From Tessaracoccus caeni (GTDB taxonomy: Bacteria > Actinomycetota > Actinomycetes > Propionibacteriales > Propionibacteriaceae): a stretch of 64,000 bases of DNA. A program made the translations under genes and the position numbers. Positions 51,023 through 59,963 of the stretch are shown piece by piece. The stretch's first letter is position 1; each line of letters begins with the position of its first letter. The DNA lies in NCBI RefSeq assembly GCF_029211185.1, contig NZ_JARGDO010000009.1, forward strand, positions 62,001 to 126,000, given 5' to 3'. The notes under the pieces were generated by a model. It did no database searches. It saw nothing but the letters and a program-made list of their open reading frames with translations, and had not been told where the DNA came from.

Positions 51023-51889
51023 ATGAAAGCGGTTTTCGTCACTGGGGCCACGGGAACGGTGGGGGCGGCCGTCGTGGCGCACCTCGCGGAGCGCGGGGAG
51101 AAGGTGATCGCCGCCGTTCGACGCGACGCCGATGCTGAGAGGCTCCCGAAGGGTGTGGAGGCCAGGCGATTCGAGTTCACCGATGACGCCACCAAGGCGC
51201 ACGCGGCCCTCGATGGTGTCGACCGGCTGTTCCTGATGCGCCCGCCCGCCATCGCCGACGTGCAGACCTACCTTTTCCCGCTGATCGACGCGGCGCGCAC
51301 GCGAGGCGTTCGGCAGATCGTCTTCCTGTCGCTGCAAGGGGTGCAGGCCAATCGCGGCACGCCGCACCACGCCGTCGAGGCCTATCTCAGGCAGCAAGAC
51401 GCGCCCTACACGTTGCTTCGTCCCAACTTCTTCATGCAGAACCTCTCCACCACCTACGCGACGCAGATCCGAGACACGGGCGAGATCTTCGTTCCGGCCG
51501 GGTGGTCCCGCACGGCGTTCATCGACGCGCGCGACATCGGCAGGGTCGCGGCCTCCGTGTTCACCGAGCCTGGCCACCTGCGTAAGGCCTACACGCTGTC
51601 CGGCGAGGCAAGCTTGAGCTACGGCGACGTCGCTCGCATCATGAGCGACGTGCTGGGCCGGCCCATCGTCTACGCGCGACCGAGCGAACGCGACTACCTC
51701 GAGGCCCTGGCCGCTCAGGGGGCGCCGACCGACTACATCGACGTGCAACGGATGATCTACCGGGTGGTCAGGCTCAACGTCTCGGCCCTGCCCAATCGGG
51801 CAGTTCGTAAGCTGACCGGGCAACCGGCGACGACGTTCGCCGCATTCGTTCGCGACCACCGCGCCGTCTGGCTGCCAGCTGCGGAGTAG
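51023..51889 (+). CDS. NmrA-like NAD(P)-binding protein
   Basis: Atypical SDR-fold protein of 288 residues. The N-terminal TGATGTVGAAVVAHLAERGE is a NAD(P) loop, IVFLSLQGVQANRGTPHHAV replaces the usual YxxxK, and LRPNFFMQNLSTTYATQIRD is typical of NmrA and NAD(P)H:quinone reductase 2-type members (QorB). It may sense or use NADPH in redox stress. It starts 24 bases after the peroxidase gene, so the two are likely co-transcribed. Confidence 0.88.
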   Translation: MKAVFVTGATGTVGAAVVAHLAERGEKVIAAVRRDADAERLPKGVEARRFEFTDDATKAHAALDGVDRLFLMRPPAIADVQTYLFPLIDAARTRGVRQIVFLSLQGVQANRGTPHHAVEAYLRQQDAPYTLLRPNFFMQNLSTTYATQIRDTGEIFVPAGWSRTAFIDARDIGRVAASVFTEPGHLRKAYTLSGEASLSYGDVARIMSDVLGRPIVYARPSERDYLEALAAQGAPTDYIDVQRMIYRVVRLNVSALPNRAVRKLTGQPATTFAAFVRDHRAVWLPAAE

Positions 51890-51961
51890 CCCGCCGTTCC
51901 CGTGCGCCGTCCGACCACTGATCGGGCGTCGTTCTGGTCGTACGGCGCACCGGAACTCTCC

Positions 51962-52432
51962 TCAGCGCAGTTCTGCCACGCCAGCTCGGAGTTGCGCTTC
52001 GGCGTCGGCGAGGGTTTCTGCGGCCAACCGCCGGTACCGTTCGGCGAAGGAGCGGTCGAAAGACGCGTCTGGGCTTTCTCCGATCTCGCAGTAGTCGGAG
52101 ATGATCTGCCTCACCACCGTGAGCACATCAGCCGCACTAGTGAGATCGTGTAGGAACCCGCGATCGGTGGCGTTCGGGAGGTGGACCAGGTCGAGTACGT
52201 AGAGGCTAGAGGTAGCCGCCGCAGCGTCAATGCGTTCGCCGGGGAGCAAATTGGGAAGCCATGCTTCGATGAAAGCGTCGGCTTGCCCCGGATGATCGGG
52301 AGCAACGTCGTTGACGATCACCTCGACGACGTCGCGAACCGACATGTGTCGGGCGATGCTGAGCGCTTCAGTCACCTCGCTGCCAACCGGCGCCAGAAGT
52401 GCTTCGTGCAGCTGCCTACCTAACCCACCCAT
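51962..52432 (-). CDS. Hypothetical soluble protein
   Basis: 156-residue, predominantly helical and acidic protein with no family I recognise. It has EALSIARHMSVRDVVEVIVN, a Pro-rich turn WLPNLLPGERID and a charged C-terminal helix FAERYRRLAAETLADAEAQL. It lacks membrane helices or a signal. Codon use is a little less GC3-rich than its neighbours. It is a single leftward gene between rightward ones. Confidence 0.55.
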   Translation of the reverse strand: MGGLGRQLHEALLAPVGSEVTEALSIARHMSVRDVVEVIVNDVAPDHPGQADAFIEAWLPNLLPGERIDAAAATSSLYVLDLVHLPNATDRGFLHDLTSAADVLTVVRQIISDYCEIGESPDASFDRSFAERYRRLAAETLADAEAQLRAGVAELR

Positions 52433-52640
52433 TGCTGACCTTTCCGCTTTCCTTCGCGTATGTGACGACGACAGTCTTTCCGTTGTAGTTATACCTGCCC
52501 CGTGACCAACGCAGGGAGTGTTGTTGCTCCGGGTTCGGGCTGAACTCCTATCGGCGTTCCCTGCTCTTTACAGGGACCTTCTCTCGGAGCCTGACCATGT
52601 CACCGCGCGGTATGGTTGCCGACCACGGGTAGGAGGACGG

Positions 52641-53747
52641 GTGGCAGCAAGGAACGAGCCCGCGTGGCTGCGGAGCCGGACGTCTCAGCGTCGGTCGGCG
52701 TCGCCCAGTGAGATCGTCAAGGCGCCGGTTCTCGTGCGGCGGATCGAGGCGGGCGTGCCGCTCGCCGTCGATACCGCGACCAGCTTCGCGGAGGCGCTGA
52801 GCTACACCGAGGAGGCCGGCGACCGGATGACGCTCACCGTGCTCTCCTCGCCGGATGCGCGTGAGATCGCGGCGCTCGCGGATGCCTGGAGCCTGCATCC
52901 GGTGCTCACCGAAGATCTTCTGCACGCCGGTCAGCGCCCCAAGCTGGAGCGCTACGACGATGTGCTGTTCTTGGCGGTTCGCTCGGCCCGCTACATCGAC
53001 GAGCGCGAGGAGGTGGAGTTCAGCGAGTTCCACCTGGTGATGCTGCCCCAGGCTCTCGCCGTCGTCTGCCAGGACGGTCGCCTGATCAACGGCGTCGATA
53101 TCGCGCGCGGCAGCGCGAGCGACGCTGAACTCTCGCTGGGCGATGGCGCACCGCTCTTGGACAACCGGGAACTGCTCCTGCTGGGCCCCGAGGCGATGGT
53201 CTACCGCTTCCTCGACGCCGTCGTCGACGGCTATTTTCCGGTACTCGACGGGCTGCAGATCGACAAGGAACAGATCGAACGCCAGGTGTTCAGCGGCGAC
53301 CCCGCCGCGGCGGAGCGCATCTACCGCCTGACCCAGGAGGTCATCGACCTGCTGCACGCGGCTACGGCGCTGTCGAAGGTCGTCCGGCGCCTGCACGAGG
53401 GGGCTGACAGGTACGACATTCCCGCCGAACTGCAGGCCTACCTGCAGGACGTCGCCGATCACCTTGCCCGCGTCATCACCGAGGCAACGGAACTGCGCGA
53501 CGCGCTGTCGCAGATCTTGAACGTCAACGCCACGCTCGTCGCTCAGCGTCAGAACGAAGACATGAAGAAGATCTCCGGCTGGGCCGCGATCCTCTTCGCC
53601 CCGACGCTGGTGGCCGCCATCTACGGCATGAACTTCGACGTGATGCCGGAACTGCATTGGGCCGCCGGCTACCCCCTGGCGGTCGGGCTGATGGTGGCCT
53701 TCGCCGTGGCGCTGTATGTCGTCTTCAAGTACAAGAAGTGGATGTGA
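52641..53747 (+). CDS. corA: CorA-family magnesium transporter
   Basis: Mg2+ channel of 368 residues. The GTG at 52641 has AGGAGG upstream, although only four bases separate them; the frame is open 41 codons further up. The soluble N-terminal domain ends in long helices (QIDKEQIERQVFSGDPAAAE and on to LRDALSQILNVNATLVAQRQ), then NEDMKKISGWAAILFAPTLV, AAIYGMNFDVMPELHWAAGY with the selectivity motif GMN, and a second helix to the C-terminus KYKKWM. The 208 bases before it show no clear Mg2+ riboswitch. Confidence 0.92.
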   Translation: MAARNEPAWLRSRTSQRRSASPSEIVKAPVLVRRIEAGVPLAVDTATSFAEALSYTEEAGDRMTLTVLSSPDAREIAALADAWSLHPVLTEDLLHAGQRPKLERYDDVLFLAVRSARYIDEREEVEFSEFHLVMLPQALAVVCQDGRLINGVDIARGSASDAELSLGDGAPLLDNRELLLLGPEAMVYRFLDAVVDGYFPVLDGLQIDKEQIERQVFSGDPAAAERIYRLTQEVIDLLHAATALSKVVRRLHEGADRYDIPAELQAYLQDVADHLARVITEATELRDALSQILNVNATLVAQRQNEDMKKISGWAAILFAPTLVAAIYGMNFDVMPELHWAAGYPLAVGLMVAFAVALYVVFKYKKWM

Positions 53748-53765
53748 CGGCCACGCGCTGGTTTT

Positions 53766-53783
53766 CCTAGGATGAGTGCTAGG
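53766..53783. promoter_or_regulatory. CCTAG/CTAGG inverted repeat before regulator 2
   Basis: TTTTCCTAGG then GAGTGCTAGGTTT; arms CCTAG and CTAGG separated by eight bases, ending nine bases before the start codon. It shares the TTTCCTAGG core with the large palindrome at 54702. Confidence 0.55.
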
Positions 53784-53791
53784 TTTCCGGT

Positions 53792-54721
53792 ATGAATGCC
53801 AAGACCGCGACGCGTATGCCGCACCTGCGTGAGCTGGGAGAGTTTCTGCGCGCGCGGCGTGGCGCTCTCGATCCTGCGGATTTCGGCCTTGTGGCGGATG
53901 GCACGCGCAGGCGGGTGAGCGGTCTTCGTCGCGAAGAAGTGGCCGAGCGCGCCTGCATCAGCAGCGACTACTACACGAGGATCGAGCAGGGGCGGCTCGC
54001 GCCCACGGGGCCGGTGATGGAGGCGCTGATCCGCGCGCTTCGGTTGGACGAGGATCAGGCAGAGTATGCGGTGAGCCTGCTCGACCACGCCGCCCACGCT
54101 GCCGCGGTGCCCAGCGTGATGGCAACCAGGGCGCGAAAGGACCGGCTCCGCGTGCGCCCCCAGTTGCAGCGACTGCTGGATCAGTTGGACAGGAGTCCGG
54201 CCATGGTTCTGGGGCCGCGCACCGAGATTCTCGCGTGGAATCCGCTGGCCGAAGAGGTGTATCTGCGCTTCAGTGAGCTGCCCAAGAAGGAACTCAACTT
54301 CGTGCGCCTGGTATTCACGGAGCCGCGGATGCGCGAGGTCTTCGTCGACTGGCAGACCGTCGCGCGCTCCTGCGTCGCGATCCTTCGACGTGAAGCCGCC
54401 GTCAATCCTGATGATCCCGCCCTGGCGGAGTTGGTGGGGGAACTGACCATTGCCGATCGGCAGTTCGGACGGTGGTGGGCGGCGCGCAACGTGGCCCGGC
54501 AAGACTTCGGCACCAAGGTGCTGAGGCATCCGGTAGTCGGCGAGCTGGTCTTCGACTGGGACATCTTCCGGCATGCCAGCGCGCCTGAGCAGCAACTGGT
54601 GTTGAACTTGGCGGAGGACGGCTCCGAGACGGAGAAGCGTCTAGAGGTGCTGCTTCGGGCCATGGTGCACGAGCGCGACGAGCCCGATGATGCGAGAAAA
54701 GCAGGACAGAATTTTTCCTAG
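53792..54721 (+). CDS. XRE-family regulator with MmyB-like ligand domain (2)
   Basis: Regulator of 309 residues, same architecture as the one at 45652. LRELGEFLRARRGALDPADF, the helix-turn-helix TRRRVSGLRREEVAERACIS followed by DYYTRIEQGRLAP, and the MmyB domain (RLLDQLDRSPAMVLGPRTEI through FRHPVVGELVFDWD-like end, LRHPVVGELVFDWDIFRHAS). It lies directly before an alpha/beta hydrolase gene; a 36-bp palindrome overlaps its stop codon and is probably its operator for that gene. Confidence 0.9.
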   Translation: MNAKTATRMPHLRELGEFLRARRGALDPADFGLVADGTRRRVSGLRREEVAERACISSDYYTRIEQGRLAPTGPVMEALIRALRLDEDQAEYAVSLLDHAAHAAAVPSVMATRARKDRLRVRPQLQRLLDQLDRSPAMVLGPRTEILAWNPLAEEVYLRFSELPKKELNFVRLVFTEPRMREVFVDWQTVARSCVAILRREAAVNPDDPALAELVGELTIADRQFGRWWAARNVARQDFGTKVLRHPVVGELVFDWDIFRHASAPEQQLVLNLAEDGSETEKRLEVLLRAMVHERDEPDDARKAGQNFS

Positions 54722-54737
54722 GAAAGATTCTGTCCTG
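54702..54737. promoter_or_regulatory. 36-bp near-perfect palindrome upstream of the hydrolase gene
   Basis: Arms CAGGACAGAAT (54702-54712) and ATTCTGTCCTG (54727-54737) around TTTTCCTAGGAAA, centred on CCTAGG; only one base pair of 18 fails. It contains the stop of regulator 2 and lies 81 bases before the hydrolase start. Strong operator candidate. Confidence 0.8.
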
Positions 54738-54818
54738 GTATCAGGCGCGCTCCTGGCCGAGGATGGAGTCAGAGCCCGGGTGACCGGGCGGATCGACAAC
54801 CAATCCAGGAGGACGCAC

Positions 54819-55760
54819 ATGGCCGACTCGACCATCACAACCACTTCGGTCAAGGTTCCAGGCCTCGCCTGGGACATCGCCGCAGACGTCTACTTCCCGG
54901 CGGACTTCGACGAGACCGCCAAGCACCCCGTCGTCATCTCTGCCCATCCGACGGGTAGCTGCAAGGAGCAGACCTCGGGCAATATCTACGCCACCGCGCT
55001 CGCCAAGGCGGGCTTCGTCGCGATCGCCTTCGACGCGAGCTTCCAGGGCGAGTCGGGCGGCGAACCGCGATTCACCGAGGATCCCGGCTTCCGGGTCTCC
55101 GACTTCAGCTACGTCATCGACTACCTGGTCACTCAGGACTACGTCGACGAGAACAAGATCGGTGTGCTGGCCATCTGCGGCGGCGCTGGATATGCGGTCA
55201 CCGCGACGATGATCGACCGCCGGGTCAAGGCGCTGACGACGGTGGTCGGCTCCAACGTCGGCCGGCTCATGCGGGAGGGCTTCTCCAACTACGACCCGAT
55301 GGGCATGCTCGAGGCGCTCGCGAAGCAGCGCACGGCCGAGGCTCGTGGCGCCGCCGGGGTCGTGAACGACCTGCTCCCGCCGTCGGTGGAGTTCGCGCTG
55401 GAGAACGGCCTGACCGATATCGACGTCACGGAGGCCACCGACTATTACAAGACGGACCGCGGCGCTGCCGAGAACGGCTGCACCAGCTTCTTCTTCACGC
55501 GCCAGGGCCCGCTGGCACTGTGGGACGCCTACGACCGGGTCGAGACCTTCCTCACCCAGCCGCTGCTCGTCGTGATCGGCGATAAGCCCGGCGCCTTCGC
55601 GTCGTACCGGCTGGGCATGGAGCTCTACGGTCGCGCAGCGTCGAAGCAGAAGGAACTCGCGGTGATCGAGGGGGCCTCGCACTACGACCTCTACGACCAG
55701 CCCGAGCCCACCGGCAAGGCGCTGGAGAGCATCGTCCCGTTCTTCCAGACGCACCTCTGA
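54819..55760 (+). CDS. Alpha/beta-hydrolase, YcjY/DeoR-linked type
   Basis: Dienelactone-hydrolase-like enzyme of 313 residues, ATG at 54819 with AGGAGGA. HPVVISAHPTGSCKEQTSGN is the oxyanion segment and KIGVLAICGGAGYAVTATMI the nucleophile elbow. Here the expected G-x-S/C-x-G reads G(ICGG)AG with Cys as the likely nucleophile, so it may be a Cys hydrolase like dienelactone hydrolase. The acid lies in LLVVIGDKPGA and the His in IEGASHYDLYDQP. It is next to an MmyB-type regulator gene and probably under its control. Confidence 0.85.
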   Translation: MADSTITTTSVKVPGLAWDIAADVYFPADFDETAKHPVVISAHPTGSCKEQTSGNIYATALAKAGFVAIAFDASFQGESGGEPRFTEDPGFRVSDFSYVIDYLVTQDYVDENKIGVLAICGGAGYAVTATMIDRRVKALTTVVGSNVGRLMREGFSNYDPMGMLEALAKQRTAEARGAAGVVNDLLPPSVEFALENGLTDIDVTEATDYYKTDRGAAENGCTSFFFTRQGPLALWDAYDRVETFLTQPLLVVIGDKPGAFASYRLGMELYGRAASKQKELAVIEGASHYDLYDQPEPTGKALESIVPFFQTHL

Positions 55761-55768
55761 TCCGATCG

Positions 55769-55805
55769 ACGGCCGCCCGAGCAGACCATGCTCGGGCGGC
55801 CGTCG
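55769..55805 (+). terminator. Hairpin after the hydrolase gene
   Basis: A 16-bp perfect stem GACGGCCGCCCGAGCA (55769-55784) with its complement (55790-55805), loop GACCA. The tail GTCGTTGG is not a T-run, so it could be rho-assisted. Confidence 0.7.
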
Positions 55806-55896
55806 TCGTTGGTAGGGTGCTGCCAAGCGGGGGCTGATCGTCCACGCGAGGGTCATGCGGAGGAGGGCTTCGGCCTTCCAGTCTTGAAGGAGCCCG

Positions 55897-57213
55897 ATGA
55901 CGACGTCCCCCTGGCGCTACGGCGTCGGCATGTTCGGCACCTCGATCCCGATCAACCTGATCAAGGGGTCGATGTTCTATTTCTACGTCACCCTGCTCGG
56001 CATGCCGGCCACCACCTTCGCGGCGGTGTATGCCGTCTACGGCGTCCTCGACGCGATCGACAATCCGGTGTTCGGCTACCTGTCCGATCGCACGCGCACC
56101 CGCTGGGGACGACGACGCCCCTACCTGGTGATCGGCGCGCTGGTGCTGCTGGCGTCGATGATCGCGCTGTTCCTCGTGCCGGGCCGCGTGGCGGCGGGCA
56201 CCGCGTCGCTGGTGATCTGGTTCACGCTGTTCGCGATCCTCTCCGAGATGGCCGACTCATTGATCAACGCCAACTACGGCGCGCTGCTCCCCGAACTGTT
56301 CCCGGAGGAGAAGCGGCGAGCCGTCGCCAACTCCGCGCGTCAAGGGTTTCAGCTGGCGGCCATGATCATCGCGCTCGGGCTCACACCGATGCTCGCCCAG
56401 AACGTGTTGGGCTGCACGGGGCCGGACTGCGCTGATCCCACCGTCGGCTACTCCCGGCTGGCCGTGATCTATGGGCTGATCGCCACCGTCGTCATCGTCT
56501 ATATGGCGCTGGGCGTGCGCGAGAATCCGGCGATCGACCAGGAGGAACGACCCAAGTTCTTCCGCTCGATCGGCCAGATCCTGGCCAACCGCTACTTCTG
56601 GACGGTGGGCGTCGTCAGCGCGCTCTACGGCACCGCGATGGCGCTGTTGCTGGGCGGCCTGCAGAACTACGTGAAGTACACGCTCGGCGGCGACGGTGTC
56701 ACCGCCACCATCCTCCAGGTCACGGTGATCGTGGCCACGATGCTGTTCCTGATGGGCTGGACCCAGATCGTTAAACGCAAGGGTGCGGCATGGACGTGGA
56801 AGTGGGCGCTGCTGGTGGCGGCGCTCGGCTTCGTGCCGTTGTTCTTCGCGCACAACTTGGTGACGGCGATCGCCGGCGGGCTGACCGTGGCCCTCGGCTA
56901 CGCGGGAATGCTCTCCACCAACGACCTGATCCTGGCGCGCGTGCTCGACGACGACGCTGCCCGTCACGGCGTGCACCGCGAGGGCACCTTCTTGTCGGCA
57001 TTCGGGGTGCTCACCCGACTCAACGGCCTGGTGGTGGCGCTCGCGCTGGCCTCGCTCACGTGGTTCTTCGGTTTTGAGTCGGGGGAGAACCCGGGCGCCC
57101 AGCCCGACGTCGCCTTCCGCGTCTACCTGTCGGTCTATCCGTTCGTCCTGTTCCTGACCGGCGCGGTCCTCTCGCGTTTCATCACGGTGCCGGGGGCCGG
57201 CCGTCCACGCTGA
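55897..57213 (+). CDS. GPH-family glycoside/cation symporter (MelB-like)
   Basis: Twelve-helix symporter of 438 residues from the glycoside-pentoside-hexuronide family. GVLDAIDNPVFGYLSDRTRT followed by RWGRRRPYLVIGAL is the MelB motif (Asp residues that bind Na+ or H+). There is a central loop with ENPAIDQEERPKFFRSIGQI. No glycosidase gene is near, so the sugar is unknown. It is preceded by a hairpin and followed 42 bases later by the PEP-dependent enzyme. Confidence 0.9.
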   Translation: MTTSPWRYGVGMFGTSIPINLIKGSMFYFYVTLLGMPATTFAAVYAVYGVLDAIDNPVFGYLSDRTRTRWGRRRPYLVIGALVLLASMIALFLVPGRVAAGTASLVIWFTLFAILSEMADSLINANYGALLPELFPEEKRRAVANSARQGFQLAAMIIALGLTPMLAQNVLGCTGPDCADPTVGYSRLAVIYGLIATVVIVYMALGVRENPAIDQEERPKFFRSIGQILANRYFWTVGVVSALYGTAMALLLGGLQNYVKYTLGGDGVTATILQVTVIVATMLFLMGWTQIVKRKGAAWTWKWALLVAALGFVPLFFAHNLVTAIAGGLTVALGYAGMLSTNDLILARVLDDDAARHGVHREGTFLSAFGVLTRLNGLVVALALASLTWFFGFESGENPGAQPDVAFRVYLSVYPFVLFLTGAVLSRFITVPGAGRPR

Positions 57214-57255
57214 GTAGGCGGGGTTAGGCTGGAGGCTCGACAGGAAGGGCCCGCC

Positions 57256-59949
57256 ATGACGAGCAGCCACACCGACGAGGCAGCGACGAACCTGGAGAGA
57301 TTCGGCGGCAAGGGGGCCAACCTGGTGCGCCTGCGCGACGCGGGCTTCCCGGTCCCGCCCTTCGTGGTGCTCGGCACCGAGGAATACGACGCGTTCGTGG
57401 CCGAGCACGGCCTGAACGTCGAGATCGAACATGCGCTGGACGACGACCATGCCGCCGCCTCGCGTCGCATCCGGGGGGCGTTCCGCCGGCCCTTGTCCGA
57501 GGCGCAACGGGCTCGGATTGCCGAGGCCGTCCGTGCGCTGGGGGACGTGGCCGTCGCCGTCCGGAGTTCCGCGACGGCGGAGGATCTGCCTGATGCGTCG
57601 TTTGCCGGCCAGCAGGACACCTTCCTCGACGTGCGGGGGCTGGATGCCATCCTCGAGGCCGTCGTCGAGTGCTGGTCGAGCCTCTGGACCGAACGCGCCA
57701 TCAGCTATCGCGAGAGCCACGACGTCGACCACGCGGCGGTCAGCCTGGCCGTCGTCATCCAGCAGATGGTGCCCGCCGACGCCTCCGGCGTGATGTTCAC
57801 CGCCGACCCGCTGACCGGCCGACGCGACCGCATCGTCGTCGATGCCGTGCTGGGGTTGGGGGAGCAGCTGGTCTCCGGCCAGGTGGTGCCGGATCACTAC
57901 GAGCTCGACGGTGACGGCGCCATGACCGTATGGCACGTGCACGGCGACGTCAGCGCGCTGAGTCTGCCGCAACTGCGGGCGCTCGGGGCGTTGGGCCGGC
58001 GGATCGCCGAGTCGTTCGGCGCCCCGCAGGACATCGAATGGACTCGGGTAGGCGACGAGTTGCACGTCGTGCAGTCGCGCCCGATCACCAGCCTCTACCC
58101 GTTGCCCGACGGCCCCGGCGACGGCCTGTGGTTTAGTTTCGGGGCATTCCAGGGCATGCTCGAGCCCATCACGCCGCTGGGCCAGGATGCGCTGCGCGCC
58201 ATCGTCAGCGCGGGAGCGCTGCTGTTCGGCGGCAACGCCGATTTCCGCCGCAACCCCTACTTGAAGCCCGCAGGTGGGCGGCTGTGGGTGCGCTTGGACG
58301 ACGCGCTGCGCAACGCTGTCGGGCGTCGTGTCGCGCCCGTCGTGCTGGCGGCGGCCGACCCCAACGGAGCCGCGGTGCTGCGCGACATCCGCGACGAGGC
58401 GGACTACCCGGTGCGGCGCGGCTCCAGCCGCGGGGCCTTGCGACGCATGCTTCCGTTCCTGCGGCGGATCGCGCCCAAGATCGTTCGCGCGCTGCGCCGT
58501 CCGGAGTCCGCGCGACGGACGATCGACGTCTGGGCCGACAAGGTCGTGGGCAACTTCGAGTTCCGGTTGCGCGAGATCGACGGGCTTTCGGAGCCGCGTG
58601 CGCGGTGCGCCGCGAGGGTCGAGGCGGTGGAGACCTTCGCGGCCTCAGCACTGCCGACGTTGCTTCCGCTGTTCGCCCCGGTGATGTCGGTGGGTGTGCT
58701 GGGCACCCTGCGTCTGCGTGCCCTGGCGCGCTCGACAGGTCTGGACGACGCTGACCGGCTCGCCCTCGGCGCGTTGCGTGCTCTCCCTGGGAATGTCACC
58801 ACGGAGATGGATCTGGCGCTGTGGCGTGCCACCCAGGCGATCCGCCGCGATCATGCGTCCGTGGAGGCCTTTGCCGCCGACCCCGAGGAACTCGCCGAGC
58901 GCTACCTGCGTCGCGAACTGCCCGTCCCCGCTCAGACGGCGATCGAGGGGTTCATGGGCCGCTACGGCATGCGCGGCGTCGCAGAGATCGACATGGGCGT
59001 GCCGCGCTGGCGCGAGCGACCCGATGGCGTCCTACGCACCATCCACTCCTATCTGACGCTGTCCGCTGAGGATGCGCCGGACGTCGCCTATGAGCGGGCG
59101 GGTCGCGAGGCTCTCGACGACATGGCCAGGCTCGCCCGTGAGGTCGGGCGCGTGCGCGGGATGCAGGTTCGCTTCCTGGGGCGACGGGTGCGCGCGTTGT
59201 TCGGGGCTCGGGAGACGCCGAAGTTCGTGCTGGTCCAGGGCCTCGGGCTGTTGCGCGAGGCATTCCGCGACACCGGCCAGGATCTCGTCGAACTCGGTGT
59301 CCTGGACGACGCGGACGACATCTTCTTCCTCCACCTCGACGAGCTGGTGCCCGCCTTCGACGGCGGCAGCCGCGCCGCTCTGGTTCCTGCCGTCGATGGC
59401 GGCAGCCTCGCTGCTCTGGTTCCTGCCGTCGATGGCGGCAGCCTCGCTGCTCTGGGTCCTGCCTTTGATGGTGGCAGCTTCGACGCTCTGGGTCCTGCCT
59501 TTGCCGGTGGCAGTCTCGCCGAGGTTGTGGCCGAACGACGCCAGGAGCGGGCCCGAGAGTCGCGACGACGCCGGGTGCCCGTCGCGCTGGTGGGAGACGG
59601 TCGCGCGCTGTTCGGGGGTTCCTCCGCCGGGGTCGCCGATCTCACCGGGATGGGTGTCTCGCCGGGCGTCATCGAGGGCGTCGCCCGAGTGGTGGATCAC
59701 CCGGAAAGCTCCGCGCTGGAGCCGGGGGAGATCATGGTCTGCCGTGGCACCGACCCGGCCTGGACCCCCTTGTTCCTGACGGCGTCCGGCTTGGTGACCG
59801 AGGTCGGAGGCCTGATGACCCACGGCTCCGTCGTCGCAAGGGAATACGGCCTCCCGGCGGTGGTGGGAATCGTCGGAGCCACCGAACGCATCCCCACCGG
59901 AAGCCGCATCCGCCTCGACGGCTCCACGGGCACCATCACGCTCCTGTAA
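57256..59949 (+). CDS. PEP-synthase/rifampin-phosphotransferase-like enzyme
   Basis: Three-domain PEP-utilising enzyme, 897 residues. Residues 1-285 are the ATP-grasp PPDK_N domain (FGGKGANLVRLRDAGFPVPP, VAVRSSATAEDLPDASFAGQ, FTADPLTGRRDRIVVDAVLG). The middle (about 300-690) resembles the substrate domain of the rifampin-phosphotransferase type rather than a PEP TIM barrel. The end is the swivelling phosphohistidine domain, with catalytic His about 856 in VGGLMTHGSVVAREYGLPAV. Gly/Ala-rich 12-residue repeats (about 697-756) in the linker come from a 36-bp minisatellite. It transfers phosphate from ATP to a small substrate, possibly an antibiotic; that is an inference. Confidence 0.8.
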   Translation: MTSSHTDEAATNLERFGGKGANLVRLRDAGFPVPPFVVLGTEEYDAFVAEHGLNVEIEHALDDDHAAASRRIRGAFRRPLSEAQRARIAEAVRALGDVAVAVRSSATAEDLPDASFAGQQDTFLDVRGLDAILEAVVECWSSLWTERAISYRESHDVDHAAVSLAVVIQQMVPADASGVMFTADPLTGRRDRIVVDAVLGLGEQLVSGQVVPDHYELDGDGAMTVWHVHGDVSALSLPQLRALGALGRRIAESFGAPQDIEWTRVGDELHVVQSRPITSLYPLPDGPGDGLWFSFGAFQGMLEPITPLGQDALRAIVSAGALLFGGNADFRRNPYLKPAGGRLWVRLDDALRNAVGRRVAPVVLAAADPNGAAVLRDIRDEADYPVRRGSSRGALRRMLPFLRRIAPKIVRALRRPESARRTIDVWADKVVGNFEFRLREIDGLSEPRARCAARVEAVETFAASALPTLLPLFAPVMSVGVLGTLRLRALARSTGLDDADRLALGALRALPGNVTTEMDLALWRATQAIRRDHASVEAFAADPEELAERYLRRELPVPAQTAIEGFMGRYGMRGVAEIDMGVPRWRERPDGVLRTIHSYLTLSAEDAPDVAYERAGREALDDMARLAREVGRVRGMQVRFLGRRVRALFGARETPKFVLVQGLGLLREAFRDTGQDLVELGVLDDADDIFFLHLDELVPAFDGGSRAALVPAVDGGSLAALVPAVDGGSLAALGPAFDGGSFDALGPAFAGGSLAEVVAERRQERARESRRRRVPVALVGDGRALFGGSSAGVADLTGMGVSPGVIEGVARVVDHPESSALEPGEIMVCRGTDPAWTPLFLTASGLVTEVGGLMTHGSVVAREYGLPAVVGIVGATERIPTGSRIRLDGSTGTITLL
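59344..59523 (+). repeat. In-frame 36-bp minisatellite (five units)
   Basis: Five units, LVPAFDGGSRAA-like, twelve codons each: units 2 and 3 are identical at DNA level, units 4 and 5 are diverged (GTTCCTGCC becomes GGTCCTGCC). They lengthen the hinge before the phosphohistidine domain. Copy number could vary between strains. Confidence 0.85.
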
Positions 59950-59963
59950 GGCTGAGTCGTCGA

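Noticed and set aside
52433-52640. Magnesium (M-box) riboswitch before corA
   Set aside because: A small TCCCTG/CAGGGA hairpin is present, but I could not find the conserved M-box core.
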